The notes beneath the pieces are model-generated. The model had not been told where the DNA came from. It searched no databases and was given only the letters and a program-made list of their open reading frames with translations. A stretch of DNA of 64,000 nucleotides, taken from the NCBI GenBank assembly GCA_030065575.1, contig JASJDZ010000007.1:37636-101635 (forward strand). The letters are read 5' to 3'. Positions 18,277 through 28,324 of the stretch are shown piece by piece; the first letter of the stretch is position 1; every line of letters starts with the position of its first letter. Source of the stretch: Acidimicrobiia bacterium (GTDB taxonomy: Bacteria > Actinomycetota > Acidimicrobiia > Spongiisociales > UBA5794). Both the position numbers and the translations under genes were made by a program.

Positions 18277-19314
18277 CTAGCTAGCCGCCGCCTCTTCATA
18301 TGCAGCCAGATAAGCCGCAGCCACTGCGCTTCCGTCGAAGCGCTGCACCCTTGCACGAGCTACTTGGCCCAGAGCGGCTGCCTCGTCGGGTGACTCGAGA
18401 AGTGAGATGACCGAGTCGGCAAGACCGGGAGAGTCTCCCGGAGCAACAAACCTCGCTCCTTCACCGGCCACTGCAACAAAACCGGGAAGGGCGCTGGCGA
18501 CCACAGCACATCCGGCGGCCATCGCCTCGGCGACGACGATCCCAAAACTCTCCCCGGCCAGATTCGGGGCGCAGTAGACGGAAGCTCGGGCGAGGTGTTC
18601 GATCTTGTCAGCCTCGGGCACCCGTCCGACAAAGGTCACCCCCGGTTGGGTGTGGCCCGGCTGCTCAGCGCCCACGACCGTGAGCGTTGCTTCCGGACGC
18701 GCGGCACGAATCCGGGGCCAGGACTCCAACAGCACATGGAGCCCCTTGCGCTCGTCGTTCCTGCCCAGAAAGACAACGGAATCGGGCACCTTCGCAGCCG
18801 GGGCATAGTCTGCGACGTCGATTCCGTTCGGGATGATGCGGACACGGCCGGTGTACTCGACTACCCGGGCCGCAACCGCGCTGACCGCAGTCAGAACCGA
18901 CAGCCTCCGGAACCACCGCGAAGTGAGGGGCTTCCCGAAGCGGTAAACGTTGGCACCGACAGCCGAGACGTCGGAGTGAAAGGTGCCGACCAGCGGTACC
19001 GTCGCCCGCCGCATTGCCACCAGGGAGACCTGGGGCATCAAGGGCTCGTGGATGTGAGCGACATCGACATCGGCAAGAGCTGCCAAAACCGCGGCGCCGG
19101 TCCCGCGGCCAAGTGCGACGGGGGTCTTGGCCCCGTTGGCCGGAACAACCGTTGCTGCGCCGGCCGAAACGAAGCCGGCCAGATCGGACTCTCCCGGTGC
19201 GATGACCTTCACGGAGTGCCCGTCGGCACGCAGCCAGCGGGCAAGCCGAGTCACTTGATCCTGGACTCCCCCCGGTACTCCCATGTCGTAGGGGCAGATC
19301 AGACCGACTCTCAT
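18277..19314 (-). CDS. pimA: Phosphatidylinositol alpha-mannosyltransferase (GT4)
   Basis: GT-B glycosyltransferase of 345 aa that adds the first mannose to phosphatidylinositol on the inner membrane face. The N-terminus [20 protein letters not shown] matches PimA, and the C-terminal domain has the family 4 motif [20 protein letters not shown]. The acyltransferase gene overlaps its start (ATGA) and pgsA lies beyond it, reproducing the mycobacterial PIM operon. A general GT4 role cannot be excluded from sequence alone, but the context is strong. Confidence 0.92.
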   Translation of the reverse strand: MRVGLICPYDMGVPGGVQDQVTRLARWLRADGHSVKVIAPGESDLAGFVSAGAATVVPANGAKTPVALGRGTGAAVLAALADVDVAHIHEPLMPQVSLVAMRRATVPLVGTFHSDVSAVGANVYRFGKPLTSRWFRRLSVLTAVSAVAARVVEYTGRVRIIPNGIDVADYAPAAKVPDSVVFLGRNDERKGLHVLLESWPRIRAARPEATLTVVGAEQPGHTQPGVTFVGRVPEADKIEHLARASVYCAPNLAGESFGIVVAEAMAAGCAVVASALPGFVAVAGEGARFVAPGDSPGLADSVISLLESPDEAAALGQVARARVQRFDGSAVAAAYLAAYEEAAAS

Positions 19315-20198
19315 TGATCCTGCTCTCGATCGGACGGCCAGTTGGGTACAAACAGGTGCCAGTCCTCGGGCTTGCGCAGGATCCGCTCCTCGAGTGCGTC
19401 GGCGAGTAACTGCACTCCCGCAGCCACTTTCTCCTCCTGGGTCCCGGCCTCGGGGAGTGGGAGCGGATCGGACACAACGTAGCGATGCCCGGGGCCATCT
19501 TCGAAGTAGGAGCCCACCACCAACACGGGAGCGCCGGTCTTGACTGCTAGCGCAATCGGACCGGCCGGCATAGTCGTCTCCTCACCAAAGAATGTCACCG
19601 GTAGACCTCTCCCGGTGACATCCCGGTCGCCAAGCAGGGCAACGGTTCCGCCGTCCTTGAGCCGCTGCATCAGAGCTCCAGTTGCTCTCGCTCCCCTCCC
19701 GGTGAGGACTATGTCCATCCCTGCCATTTCCCGGACATCGAGGAACCACTGGGTGATGAGCGGGTTGGGCAGGTTCTCCGCAGCAGAAAGCACCGGCATG
19801 CCCAGATCTCTGGCAACAGCCCCCGCTACCTCCCAGTTACCCATGTGGGGCAGGATCAGGAGCATCCCCTTGCCTTGCGAGAACGCCTCCCCCAGCGCGC
19901 CTTCGTTCTCAATCGTCGCTCTGGCGACGAGGTTGGGAATTCGGTTTGGGCGCAGCCAGAAGACCTCTGCCCAGTAGCGACCATACGACGCGAACATCGC
20001 CTTGGAGCGTTCCTTGATGCCTTCGTCGGTGCCAAGAATCCGGCGGAGGTGGCGCTGGACCAGCCTCCGCCTGCCCGGGGCGAGATACCAGGCGACCCTA
20101 CCCAGCCCGGATCCCACGAATCTGATGGCCGCCTCCGGAAGCATCCCCAGGAGCCCAACGAACCCGAGATAGGCCCAGTAGGGAAGGCGATCCTTCAC
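19311..20198 (-). CDS. Phosphatidylinositol mannoside acyltransferase (PatA-like)
   Basis: LpxL/HtrB-type acyltransferase, 295 aa from the GTG at 20198. The HX4D motif is visible as LPHMGNWEVAG (with E in place of D as common in PatA), together with GDRDVTGRGLPVTFFGEE. It is expected to acylate the mannose of PIM at the membrane. It overlaps pimA by 4 bp and lies 10 bp after pgsA. The upstream in-frame ATG at 20258 lies within pgsA and gives an unlike extension. Confidence 0.9.
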   Translation of the reverse strand: MKDRLPYWAYLGFVGLLGMLPEAAIRFVGSGLGRVAWYLAPGRRRLVQRHLRRILGTDEGIKERSKAMFASYGRYWAEVFWLRPNRIPNLVARATIENEGALGEAFSQGKGMLLILPHMGNWEVAGAVARDLGMPVLSAAENLPNPLITQWFLDVREMAGMDIVLTGRGARATGALMQRLKDGGTVALLGDRDVTGRGLPVTFFGEETTMPAGPIALAVKTGAPVLVVGSYFEDGPGHRYVVSDPLPLPEAGTQEEKVAAGVQLLADALEERILRKPEDWHLFVPNWPSDREQDQ

Positions 20199-20208
20199 CG
20201 CAGCACCG

Positions 20209-20775
20209 TCAGTCCTCGGCGCCAAGCTGCTGCCAGGTGCGGCGGCTGCGCTGGGCAACGGTGAGACCGGAGAGAATGACGAACACCCACAGCATCGGGC
20301 GAAGGACGTTGAGCCCCCAACCGTGCAGGATCAAGCCCACGAGCATGAGAATCATCCGCTCCCCGCGACCCATCCAGCCGCCACGCCCTTCTGCTCCCCA
20401 GCTCTCGGCCTTGGAGCGCACATAAGGGGTGAGCAGCGAGAAGGCAAGGGCAAGCACGCAAAGCATCAAGCCGGTCTCATCGGCGCGCAGGCTGAACGTG
20501 AGGCCCGCCCACAGGGCAACCTCACCAACTCGATCTGACATAGTGTCGACAAAGGCGCCGCGGACAGAAGCGCTTCCCTGGTACCTGGCGAGCGGGCCGT
20601 CGAGAGCATCGAGCGTCGCTCCGACCCCAGCCAGGAAGCCCCCGAGTGCGTAGCGGTCTACCGCGATGAGCCCGGCGCCCACCAGCGTGACAAGAAGGCC
20701 GAGAATGGTGATAGCGGTGGGGGTCAATCGTGCCTTGGACAAGCCAACGGCGATCGGGTCCAGAATCGGGGCCAT
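20209..20775 (-). CDS. pgsA: CDP-alcohol phosphatidyltransferase (phosphatidylinositol phosphate synthase-like)
   Basis: Integral membrane enzyme, 188 aa, that displaces CMP from CDP-diacylglycerol. The metal-binding CAPT signature is complete: DALDGPLARYQG, then GAFVDTMSDR, fitting D-x2-D-G-x2-A-R-x8-G-x3-D-x3-D. Several hydrophobic segments follow. The ATG at 20775 has AGGAG just upstream; a GTG at 20802 is the alternative. The context with PatA-like and pimA genes indicates inositol phosphate as acceptor, which is inference. Confidence 0.9.
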   Translation of the reverse strand: MAPILDPIAVGLSKARLTPTAITILGLLVTLVGAGLIAVDRYALGGFLAGVGATLDALDGPLARYQGSASVRGAFVDTMSDRVGEVALWAGLTFSLRADETGLMLCVLALAFSLLTPYVRSKAESWGAEGRGGWMGRGERMILMLVGLILHGWGLNVLRPMLWVFVILSGLTVAQRSRRTWQQLGAED

Positions 20776-20907
20776 CCGACTCCTACCCCGTAAATCGAGC
20801 ACAACGGCCTCCTTCCGCCTCGAAAGCTACCACGCCCAACGGGGGTTTCCCGCTATGGCTACAATCCGCGCCAACCTGAGAAGACATAGAAAGGCGAGTG
20901 CCTCGGT

Positions 20908-22200
20908 ATGGATGATGGCGGCGCAACACTAAACCTCGGAGATCACACCCTCGACCTGTCGGCGGTGCCGGCACGGATGGGTAACCACGGCGTCGACATC
21001 GGCTCGCTGCGCGCCCAGACCAGAACCGTCACCTACGACCCGGGCTTCGCCAACACAGCTTCGGCCCAGTCGACGATCACCTATATCGACGGCACGGCCG
21101 GCAAACTCACCCATCGCGGCTACGCCATCGAGGACCTTGCCAACAGCTGTGGCTTCCTCGAGGTCGCATTCCTGCTGCTGTTCGGCCACCTACCGAACAA
21201 GGCCGAGCTCGAGGAGTGGCAAGCCTCGATGAACCGCCACAGCTTGCTGAACGAGGAGTTGAAGCGCTTCTTCGATGCCTTCCCCAAGCAAGCGCACCCA
21301 ATGGCGATTCTCTCCTCGGCAACGAACGCAATCTCGACGTTCTACGAGGAGTACCACAACCCGAAGGACGAAGCCTCGGTGATCGAGTCGGCGCAACGAC
21401 TCATTGCCAAGATGCCAACGGTTGCAGCCTGGGCATACAAGAAGTCGACGGGGTTCCCCTACATCTACCCCCGGAATGATCTGCGCTACGTCGCAAACTT
21501 CCTACACATGATGTTCGCCCTCCCCACCGAGGAGTATCACGTCGACCCTGTGATTGCCAAGGCGCTCAACGTTCTGCTCATTCTCCATGCTGATCACGGC
21601 CAGAACTGCTCCACGGCCACCGTGCGATTCGTCGGTTCGAGCCAGGCGAATCTGTTCGCGTCGGTCGCGGCCGGGATGAACGCCCTTTGGGGCCCACTGC
21701 ACGGTGGCGCCAACCAGGCCGTTGTCGAGATGCTGGCTGAGATCGCCAACGACCCGTCGGCATCAACCGAGTCGTACATCGCGCGAGCCAAGGACAAGAA
21801 CGACCCGTTCCGTCTCATGGGCTTCGGGCACCGGGTGTACAACAACTACGACCCCCGAGCCAGGATTCTCAAGAAGTTCGCCGACGACGTGCTCGACCGT
21901 GTCGAAGGCGATGATCCGCTGCTGCGTATTGCCGAAGAACTCGAAGAGGCCGCTCTCAGCGATGAGTACTTCCAGGAGAGAAATCTCTACCCCAACGTCG
22001 ATTTCTACTCCGGGATCATCTTCCGAGCACTGGGCTTCCCCATGCGCATGTTCACCGTCCTGTTTGCGATCGGCCGGCTACCCGGCTGGATAGCAAACTG
22101 GAAGGAGATGACGGAGGACCCGGCCACGCGGATCGCCCGACCGCGGCAGATCTACGTCGGCGAGGAAAGCCGCCGGTTCATCCCACTGCACCAGCGCTAA
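20908..22200 (+). CDS. gltA: Citrate synthase
   Basis: Condenses oxaloacetate and acetyl-CoA at the TCA-cycle entry. The protein is 430 aa (type II, hexamer-like size). Catalytic His regions are seen in LHADHGQNCSTATVRFVGSS, LHGGANQAVVEML and MGFGHRVYNNYDPRA. It stands alone on the plus strand and is divergent from pgsA with about 130 bp between. Its stop overlaps the stop of the convergent membrane-protein gene by 4 bp. Confidence 0.97.
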   Translation: MDDGGATLNLGDHTLDLSAVPARMGNHGVDIGSLRAQTRTVTYDPGFANTASAQSTITYIDGTAGKLTHRGYAIEDLANSCGFLEVAFLLLFGHLPNKAELEEWQASMNRHSLLNEELKRFFDAFPKQAHPMAILSSATNAISTFYEEYHNPKDEASVIESAQRLIAKMPTVAAWAYKKSTGFPYIYPRNDLRYVANFLHMMFALPTEEYHVDPVIAKALNVLLILHADHGQNCSTATVRFVGSSQANLFASVAAGMNALWGPLHGGANQAVVEMLAEIANDPSASTESYIARAKDKNDPFRLMGFGHRVYNNYDPRARILKKFADDVLDRVEGDDPLLRIAEELEEAALSDEYFQERNLYPNVDFYSGIIFRALGFPMRMFTVLFAIGRLPGWIANWKEMTEDPATRIARPRQIYVGEESRRFIPLHQR

Positions 22201-22715
22201 CCGGCGGACCCTGCCCAGTCCTGCTCAGCCGACGGCACCGACTCGGTGTACGTCTCCACAATGGCGCCGGAGCGCCCATCGACTCTGACCAGCCCGCGCT
22301 GGCTCGGTGGCTCGTCCGCTGAGAAGACCAGCACGTTCCAGGTGGGTCGGGCCAGGAAGCCATCGAAGCCGAGCACGGCGCTCGCATGGCCGACGGGGAA
22401 ATCCATCTCGGCGGTAGCCAGCGTCAAAGCCTCCTCGTCCCCGACCGCGAGGTGATGGCCACCGAGGAAGTGATAGCCGGCGATCATGGCGAACAACCCG
22501 ACAACAACCCACATGCCGCCGGGCAATCCCAGCGCGATGCCGACTGCCGTGGCTACGGCAGCACCCAGGTACACCAATCCGGCCCGGCGACGGCGCGCCG
22601 GGTTGGGTACCTCGTAGGGGCCGAGCACGTTGGCGTCGAGATCATCCGGCATACCTGCCGCGGCAGCAACATCTGCCGCTACTTCTATGCCAAGATCAGG
22701 GCGCCGTTCGCTCAT
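22197..22715 (-). CDS. Hypothetical two-TM membrane protein
   Basis: A 172-aa protein with a cytoplasmic N-terminus, two adjacent TM segments (AGLVYLGAAVATAVGIALGL and MWVVVGLFAMIAGYHFLGG, about residues 45-85) and a soluble C-terminal part of about 85 residues. I do not recognise a family. It overlaps the MMPL transporter gene by 4 bp (ATGA), so the two are probably cotranslated and it may be an accessory subunit of that transporter. Confidence 0.7.
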   Translation of the reverse strand: MSERRPDLGIEVAADVAAAAGMPDDLDANVLGPYEVPNPARRRRAGLVYLGAAVATAVGIALGLPGGMWVVVGLFAMIAGYHFLGGHHLAVGDEEALTLATAEMDFPVGHASAVLGFDGFLARPTWNVLVFSADEPPSQRGLVRVDGRSGAIVETYTESVPSAEQDWAGSAG

Positions 22716-25315
22716 AGTCCGGCGTGCGCCCTCTCGTAGGCCGCCTGATCGACCACATCTTCACCGCGGCGGCGGTGCCAGCGGTCCCATACCACCAGCA
22801 TCGATGGCAGGACGAACACGCTCGCAACCAGCGCAAAAATGATCGCCCAGAACGTGACCTCACCGAGTTGCTGGAACGGCTTGAGGGTCGAGGTCATCAG
22901 GATGCCGAACCCGGCGGCGGTCGTGAACGCCGAACCGGCCAGGGCCCCACCGGTATGGGTGGTGGTGGACCGGATTGCCTCCTCCGGGTTGTCGTACCGC
23001 TGACGATCCTCCTCGTAGCGATGGGTGATATGGATCGTGTAGGGAACACCAATACCGATGGCCAGGTTGGCGATCATGGCGGTGACCGGGTTGAAGGAGA
23101 TGCCGCGTGCGGACATGACTCCGAACACCCAGAGCACGATCAGAACGACGGGCAGGATCGTTATGACTCCCAGGAACGGGCGGCGCACCTCGATGTAGAA
23201 CGTGATCACCAGCAGGGCCATGGCGGCGAGGATGGTGATCGCCAAGGACGATGCCTGACTCTCCTGGAGGGCTGTCACCACACCCTGGCTGACGATGTTC
23301 TGGTTGGTCGGCACTGCGGTGGCTCCTGCGTCAACAACAGGGGCAAAGTCATCCTTGAGGTCTTTGCTGAGTTGGTTCGCCCCGGCTTCGCCCGCTTGAG
23401 TGGATACCCCGACATCGATGTACCGGTAGACACCATCCACTTTGGCGATCGTACGGGCCATGACATCCGGGGAGGCCACGGCTGCCTGGTCGTAGAGCGC
23501 TACCACATCGACATCACCGCCGACGGTCAGGTCCGGCTGCAGCCCGGCCGCAAATGCAGCGGATGCGAATTCCGCATCAAACGTCTCCGGGTTGCCCCCC
23601 TGCTCCGGGGAGATCACGAGTTGAGCAATGGCGGATACCGGAGACTCCGCCGCGGCCTGCGATCCAAATTGAACGACGTTTGTCGTGTCGGACATGTTGG
23701 CCCAGGCGGCAACCAGAGCGTTGTGTACCGCAGGACTGGCTACGTCACCTTCGATGATGACCTCTGTCTCCTCTCCGAAGCCGCCGCTGAATTCGTCGTT
23801 GATCTTGTCGAACGTGTTCAGCATCTCGCTGCCTTCGGGCACGAAGTCGGTGAAGCTGAACGTTGTATCCAACTGCGTGAGCCCGATGAAGCCTGCGGTT
23901 CCGAGCAAGAAGGCTGCGATCAGGGTGGTTACTGCGTACTTCTCAGCGAGCACCGCGGTTGATCCCATGAGCTTGGGAAGCAGACGTTCGCTCTGCCGGC
24001 CGAAGGCCTGGCGCTCCAGGTTGCCGAGCCGCTCGGCGCGACGATCGAGCAGCGTACGAATCGCCGGGACGACTGTCAGCATCAGGATGAATGCTGCGCT
24101 GATACCGATCGCGGCAAGGATGCCGAAGTCGCGCAGGGCCGTGACCGGGTTGACAACGTTGGTCAGGAAACCAACCGATGTTGTCGCTGTAGCCAGGACC
24201 AACGCGATTCCCACTGTTTTGGTTGCCCTGGTTGCGGACTCCCTGATCTCGACGCCGCCACCGAGTTCCTCGCGGTAGCGGCTAGTCATGTGGATGGCGT
24301 AGTCGACGCCAAGACCGACCAGCAGGATCGGCAGGATCTGCAGGATCTCACTGAAGTTTCCAATGATGTCTAGGTACTTGGGTCCGAGGAGAACGCCGAG
24401 CCCGTTCATCCACACGATGGAGACCACGATGACGAGCATCGTCAGGCCCATGTCGGCCATCGCACGCCGGAAGGAGCGGAACCGGGTCATGCGGCCCCGG
24501 GGGTGGATCCAGAACACGAACAGCAAGATGGCGATGATGATCAGGAAAGCGCTACCAAAGAGACGCCCGATTTCTGACTCGAACTCGCTGGTGTCGGAGA
24601 ACAGGAGAGCGAAGCTGAATGCGGCTCCATCGCTAACCGACTCCTCCCCCGTCGCCGCGACAATGTCGGCGGCCATGTCCACCTCGAGCTCCTGCAGAAT
24701 CGTGAAGTCAGGATCGTCGAGGTCGGCCACGTTGAGGAAGACAACCATGAGCCCGGTCTGTGCCGTCGGAACGGTGAGATCCGAGCTGTCGCCGAACAAC
24801 CCCTCAACCAGGCCACGGCTCTCCGCCGGGATCATGTCGAGGCTCTGCAACAGACCGTCTCTGACATCGGTGTCGGTCAACGAACCAACCAGAGTCTCGA
24901 ACGGGACGCCGAGCTCCTCCGACCTCATTTGCAGACCCTGAATCAGCGGATCGAAGAAACCGACAACATCCCCGCCCGGCCGATCGCGGAATAGGCGCTG
25001 CGCTGCCTCGCTGGCAGCGATGGCCTCACGAATAGCCAGGTAGTCCCTGAACCCCGCTGCGGTGAGCAGGTCCTCACCGGTGCGGGCCGAGACCACCACC
25101 TGAACCGGTTCTTCGGAGTTGTCAGAGAAGTACTCGGCGATGACGTCCAGGGCCAAGAACTCGGGAGAATCCGGTGAGAAACCTTCGTTGCCGGTTGCGG
25201 TCTCCTGCTGAGGCAGGAAGGCACCCAGGATCAGCGTGATCACGAGCGTGGCGGCAATGATGGTCCACGGCGACTTGGCCACCATGTTGGACAGAAATCG
25301 GACGAGGATCTTCAC
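22712..25315 (-). CDS. MMPL/RND-family lipid-type transporter
   Basis: An 867-aa RND-superfamily protein with duplicated architecture: TM1, a large extracytoplasmic loop, then a cluster of TM segments, repeated twice. Visible parts include LLVGLGVDYAIHMTSRYREEL in the first half and ANLAIGIGVPYTIHITHRYEEDR in the second, the usual sterol-sensing-like helices. Family members export lipids or hydrophobic compounds using the proton gradient. The substrate is unknown. It is followed by a small membrane protein with overlapping ends. Confidence 0.88.
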   Translation of the reverse strand: MKILVRFLSNMVAKSPWTIIAATLVITLILGAFLPQQETATGNEGFSPDSPEFLALDVIAEYFSDNSEEPVQVVVSARTGEDLLTAAGFRDYLAIREAIAASEAAQRLFRDRPGGDVVGFFDPLIQGLQMRSEELGVPFETLVGSLTDTDVRDGLLQSLDMIPAESRGLVEGLFGDSSDLTVPTAQTGLMVVFLNVADLDDPDFTILQELEVDMAADIVAATGEESVSDGAAFSFALLFSDTSEFESEIGRLFGSAFLIIIAILLFVFWIHPRGRMTRFRSFRRAMADMGLTMLVIVVSIVWMNGLGVLLGPKYLDIIGNFSEILQILPILLVGLGVDYAIHMTSRYREELGGGVEIRESATRATKTVGIALVLATATTSVGFLTNVVNPVTALRDFGILAAIGISAAFILMLTVVPAIRTLLDRRAERLGNLERQAFGRQSERLLPKLMGSTAVLAEKYAVTTLIAAFLLGTAGFIGLTQLDTTFSFTDFVPEGSEMLNTFDKINDEFSGGFGEETEVIIEGDVASPAVHNALVAAWANMSDTTNVVQFGSQAAAESPVSAIAQLVISPEQGGNPETFDAEFASAAFAAGLQPDLTVGGDVDVVALYDQAAVASPDVMARTIAKVDGVYRYIDVGVSTQAGEAGANQLSKDLKDDFAPVVDAGATAVPTNQNIVSQGVVTALQESQASSLAITILAAMALLVITFYIEVRRPFLGVITILPVVLIVLWVFGVMSARGISFNPVTAMIANLAIGIGVPYTIHITHRYEEDRQRYDNPEEAIRSTTTHTGGALAGSAFTTAAGFGILMTSTLKPFQQLGEVTFWAIIFALVASVFVLPSMLVVWDRWHRRRGEDVVDQAAYERAHAGL

Positions 25316-25401
25316 GGGTCTTGGCCTTCCGTTTCAGAATCAGTGAGAAGAGGTTTGTGTCGGCAGCGGGTCAGCTTAACGCCACCAGGCGATAGAGACT
25401 G

Positions 25402-27333
25402 TCACCGCGGCGGGCGACACATCGCAACGAGTTCGCTCTCGACTTCTGCGATCGGCACGCCACGCCGTTCCTCTTCACCGCGCGGGCGAAGCCCTGCCGT
25501 TCCGTTCTCGACGTCATTGTCGCCGACTACGAGCACAGCTGGATGCTTCTGGACGATGGCGCGTCGGATCTTCTCCCCGACGGTGTCGTCCGCGCCATCG
25601 ACCTCAACGCGCAAGCCCGCGTTGCGCAGCCGGGTGGCTACCTCCTCGGCGTAGGGCAGATGCCGATCGGCAACAGACAAGATCGTCGCCTGTACAGGGG
25701 CAAGCCAGCCCGGCAGAGCGCCTGCGTAGTGCTCGATGAGGATCCCAACGAAGCGCTCGATAGAGCCCATGAGGGCACGGTGGATCATCACCGGCCGCTC
25801 CCGGGTGTTGTGGTCGGATGCGTAGAGCAGATCGAAGTTCTCGGGCTGCGCAAAGTCGACCTGGAGGGTCGACAGCTGCCAGCGCCGCCCGATTGCATCG
25901 CGGACGTGCACGTCGATCTTCGGCCCGTAGAAAGCCCCTTCGCCCTCAGCGATGTTGTAAGGAAGACCCGCCGTCTCGAGTGCCAGCTGGAGAGCGTCCT
26001 CCGCCTTGTCCCAGAGCTCATCGCTCCCTATGTACTTGTCAGGATCCTTGGTGGAGAGATCCGCCTCGAACTCCTCAAAGCCGAAATCGCGGAGCACCAT
26101 GAGAGTGAAGTCGAGTAGGTTCTGCAGTTCAGATGCGATGTCGTCCTCTTCGATGAAGATGTGGCTGTCATCTTGAGTGAATCCCCGGGCTCGCATCAGC
26201 CCATGGACAACGCCTGACCGCTCATATCGGTAGACGGTTCCCAGCTCATACATCCGCAACGGAAGCTCGCGGTAGCTTCGTCCCCGGCTGCTGAAGATCA
26301 GGATGTGGAACGGGCAGTTCATCGGCTTCATCCGGTACTCGGTGGACTCGTCCAGCACCATGCCGGGATACATACCCTCTTTGTAGAAGGAGAGATGGCC
26401 GGAGCGTTCCCAGAGATCCGCCTTGGCGACATGCGGAGTAGCCACGATCTCGTAATCATGTTCGAGATGGGTACGCCGGCTGTAGTCCTCGATGATCATT
26501 CGCAGTAGCCCACCCTTGGGGTGCCACACGGCGAGCCCGCTTCCCAGGTCGGATGGGAACGAATAGAGCTCGAGTTCCTGACCCAATTTGCGGTGGTCGC
26601 GACGCTCCGCCTCCTCGAGACGGTGCAGGTAGGCATCGAGCTCCTTCTTGCTCTCCCAGGCGGTCCCGTAGATCCTCTGCAACTGGGGCTTTGTCTCATC
26701 TCCGCGCCAGTACGCCCCCGCCGATCGCATCAGCTTCACGGCTTTCAACCGCTTGGTCGATGGGACGTGAGGACCGCGGCAGAGATCCACAAAGGAGCGG
26801 TTGTGATAGACGGAGACTTCGGCCCCGCCGGCACCTTCATCCTCGTCGACTGAGTTGATGATCTCAGTCTTGAAAGGCTGATCGGAGAACACCTCGAGAG
26901 CCTGGTCTGCGGATAGCTCCTCGCGCTCAAATGGTTGGTCTTCCGCAATGATTTCGGCCATCCGAGCCTCAATCCGCTCCAGATCTTCGGGGGTAAACGG
27001 CTCGTCGACCTCGAAGTCGTAGTAGAAACCGTCGGTGATCGGCGGCCCAATCGCAAACTTGGATCCCGGGAAGAGGTCCAAGACAGCCTGCGCCATTACG
27101 TGAGCTGCAGAGTGGCGCATGACGTGGCGGCCGTCCTCAGATGCATCGGTAATGATCTCAACCGTCCCATCCTCGGTTATAGCACGCCCCAGATCGATTG
27201 CGTTTCCGTCCAGCTTCACGGCAACCGCCGCCTTGGCGAGTCGCGGCCCAATGCTTGCGGCAATCTCGGCTCCCGTAACGCCCCGCTCGAAGCTCCGCTC
27301 GGAACCATCGGGGAAAGTGATTGTCAGTGCCAC
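25402..27333 (-). CDS. thrS: Threonyl-tRNA synthetase
   Basis: Class II synthetase, 643 aa from the GTG at 27333, which has GAGAGG nine bases upstream. Domains in order are: N-terminal TGS (TITFPDGSERSFERGVTG), the editing domain with HSAAHVMAQAV and its CRGPHVPST zinc/editing motif, the catalytic core with PMNCPFHILIF, and the C-terminal anticodon-binding domain. The catalytic zinc ligands (Cys of NCPFH, the later His residues) are visible. The frame extends 28 codons upstream with unrelated sequence. Confidence 0.96.
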   Translation of the reverse strand: MALTITFPDGSERSFERGVTGAEIAASIGPRLAKAAVAVKLDGNAIDLGRAITEDGTVEIITDASEDGRHVMRHSAAHVMAQAVLDLFPGSKFAIGPPITDGFYYDFEVDEPFTPEDLERIEARMAEIIAEDQPFEREELSADQALEVFSDQPFKTEIINSVDEDEGAGGAEVSVYHNRSFVDLCRGPHVPSTKRLKAVKLMRSAGAYWRGDETKPQLQRIYGTAWESKKELDAYLHRLEEAERRDHRKLGQELELYSFPSDLGSGLAVWHPKGGLLRMIIEDYSRRTHLEHDYEIVATPHVAKADLWERSGHLSFYKEGMYPGMVLDESTEYRMKPMNCPFHILIFSSRGRSYRELPLRMYELGTVYRYERSGVVHGLMRARGFTQDDSHIFIEEDDIASELQNLLDFTLMVLRDFGFEEFEADLSTKDPDKYIGSDELWDKAEDALQLALETAGLPYNIAEGEGAFYGPKIDVHVRDAIGRRWQLSTLQVDFAQPENFDLLYASDHNTRERPVMIHRALMGSIERFVGILIEHYAGALPGWLAPVQATILSVADRHLPYAEEVATRLRNAGLRVEVDGADDTVGEKIRRAIVQKHPAVLVVGDNDVENGTAGLRPRGEEERRGVPIAEVESELVAMCRPPR

Positions 27334-27433
27334 GGGGTACAACCTCTCAACGTCTGGCGGGTAAGGGTAACCCACTAGTAGTGCAGGTTTGGTCTTCGCG
27401 TGAGACAATGGGGCCAACCTGATCGAAGGACGT

Positions 27434-28303
27434 GTGGTGAAGCCAATTGAACTTGCACAGAAACTGGCGGGCGGCGGACGGGTTCACGAGCTCACGGGCA
27501 TCGAGCGCGGGCAGTCTTCCAACCGGGTATTCCGCGTTTGGGTGGGCGATGGAACCCGCATCGCCAAGATCTACGGCACCCCTGCGCGCGAGCGGCGGGA
27601 GTTCCACGCCCTCGAGGCACTGGCCTCGCTACCCGGCACACCTCAGCTGATTGATCGCGGTCTCGAAGGCGATATGCACTGGGCAGTCTTCGAGGACGCA
27701 GGGCGATGGAACCTCGGGACGCTTCCTGAGAATCCCGGTCTCGCCCGCAAGGCCGGCGAGATCCTGCGCACTGTTCACGAAACCGATACCGGCAAGATCA
27801 CCAACCTGAGCCGCGGGATGGATCAGGAATGGGTAGCAGTTGATTTTGTCTCGACTCTCCGCCGCCTCGAGAGATACCGACGTCGGCTCGATATCTCGGG
27901 TGATCTGCTTTCCGATGCGCGTGAGGTTCGACCTCCGTTTGCGTCAGATCCACACAGCGCACACACCAATCCGGCGCCCGACAACTTCGTGGTCGATGAC
28001 GATGGCAACGTCACCCTCATCACCTGGGAGTGGGCCACGGTGGCTCCTCCAGAGTGGGATCTATCTAAAGCAACATGGCTACTCAGTCTCAATGCGGGGC
28101 CCCAAGCCGCCTCTGCTTTCCAGGAGGGTTACGGCAGGTCTCTGGACCAGTACCAGTTGGATCGATGGGTCGTATACCACTCGGCCATGACGCTGGTATT
28201 CCGGGTAGAGCGGTCGATGGACACCGCCATCGGCGCCCACGACCTCTATCTGTCCGAGTTCAGGCGATCTGTTGCTGCCGCAACGCTGAACGCTGACGAG
28301 TAG
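27434..28303 (+). CDS. APH/choline-kinase-fold protein lacking catalytic aspartates
   Basis: A 289-aa protein with the phosphotransferase fold of the APH family: GQSSNRVFRVW (glycine loop), RIAKIY with the ATP-binding Lys, REFHALEALASL (helix C), then the catalytic loop. The catalytic loop reads HTNPAPDNF instead of HxDxxxxN, and the metal-binding motif reads LITWEWA instead of LIDWE. Both catalytic aspartates are replaced (by Asn and Thr), so it is likely a pseudokinase or has an unusual mechanism. GTG starts at 27434 and 27437 are both possible after the GAAGGA at 27425-27430. Not an antibiotic-resistance gene on this evidence. Confidence 0.75.
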   Translation: MVKPIELAQKLAGGGRVHELTGIERGQSSNRVFRVWVGDGTRIAKIYGTPARERREFHALEALASLPGTPQLIDRGLEGDMHWAVFEDAGRWNLGTLPENPGLARKAGEILRTVHETDTGKITNLSRGMDQEWVAVDFVSTLRRLERYRRRLDISGDLLSDAREVRPPFASDPHSAHTNPAPDNFVVDDDGNVTLITWEWATVAPPEWDLSKATWLLSLNAGPQAASAFQEGYGRSLDQYQLDRWVVYHSAMTLVFRVERSMDTAIGAHDLYLSEFRRSVAAATLNADE

Positions 28304-28324
28304 AAGAGGCCCTGTTTCCGGCGA

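Noticed and set aside
27434..28303. Aminoglycoside resistance kinase
   Set aside because: Both catalytic Asp residues are missing, and the setting is chromosomal between thrS and mshD.
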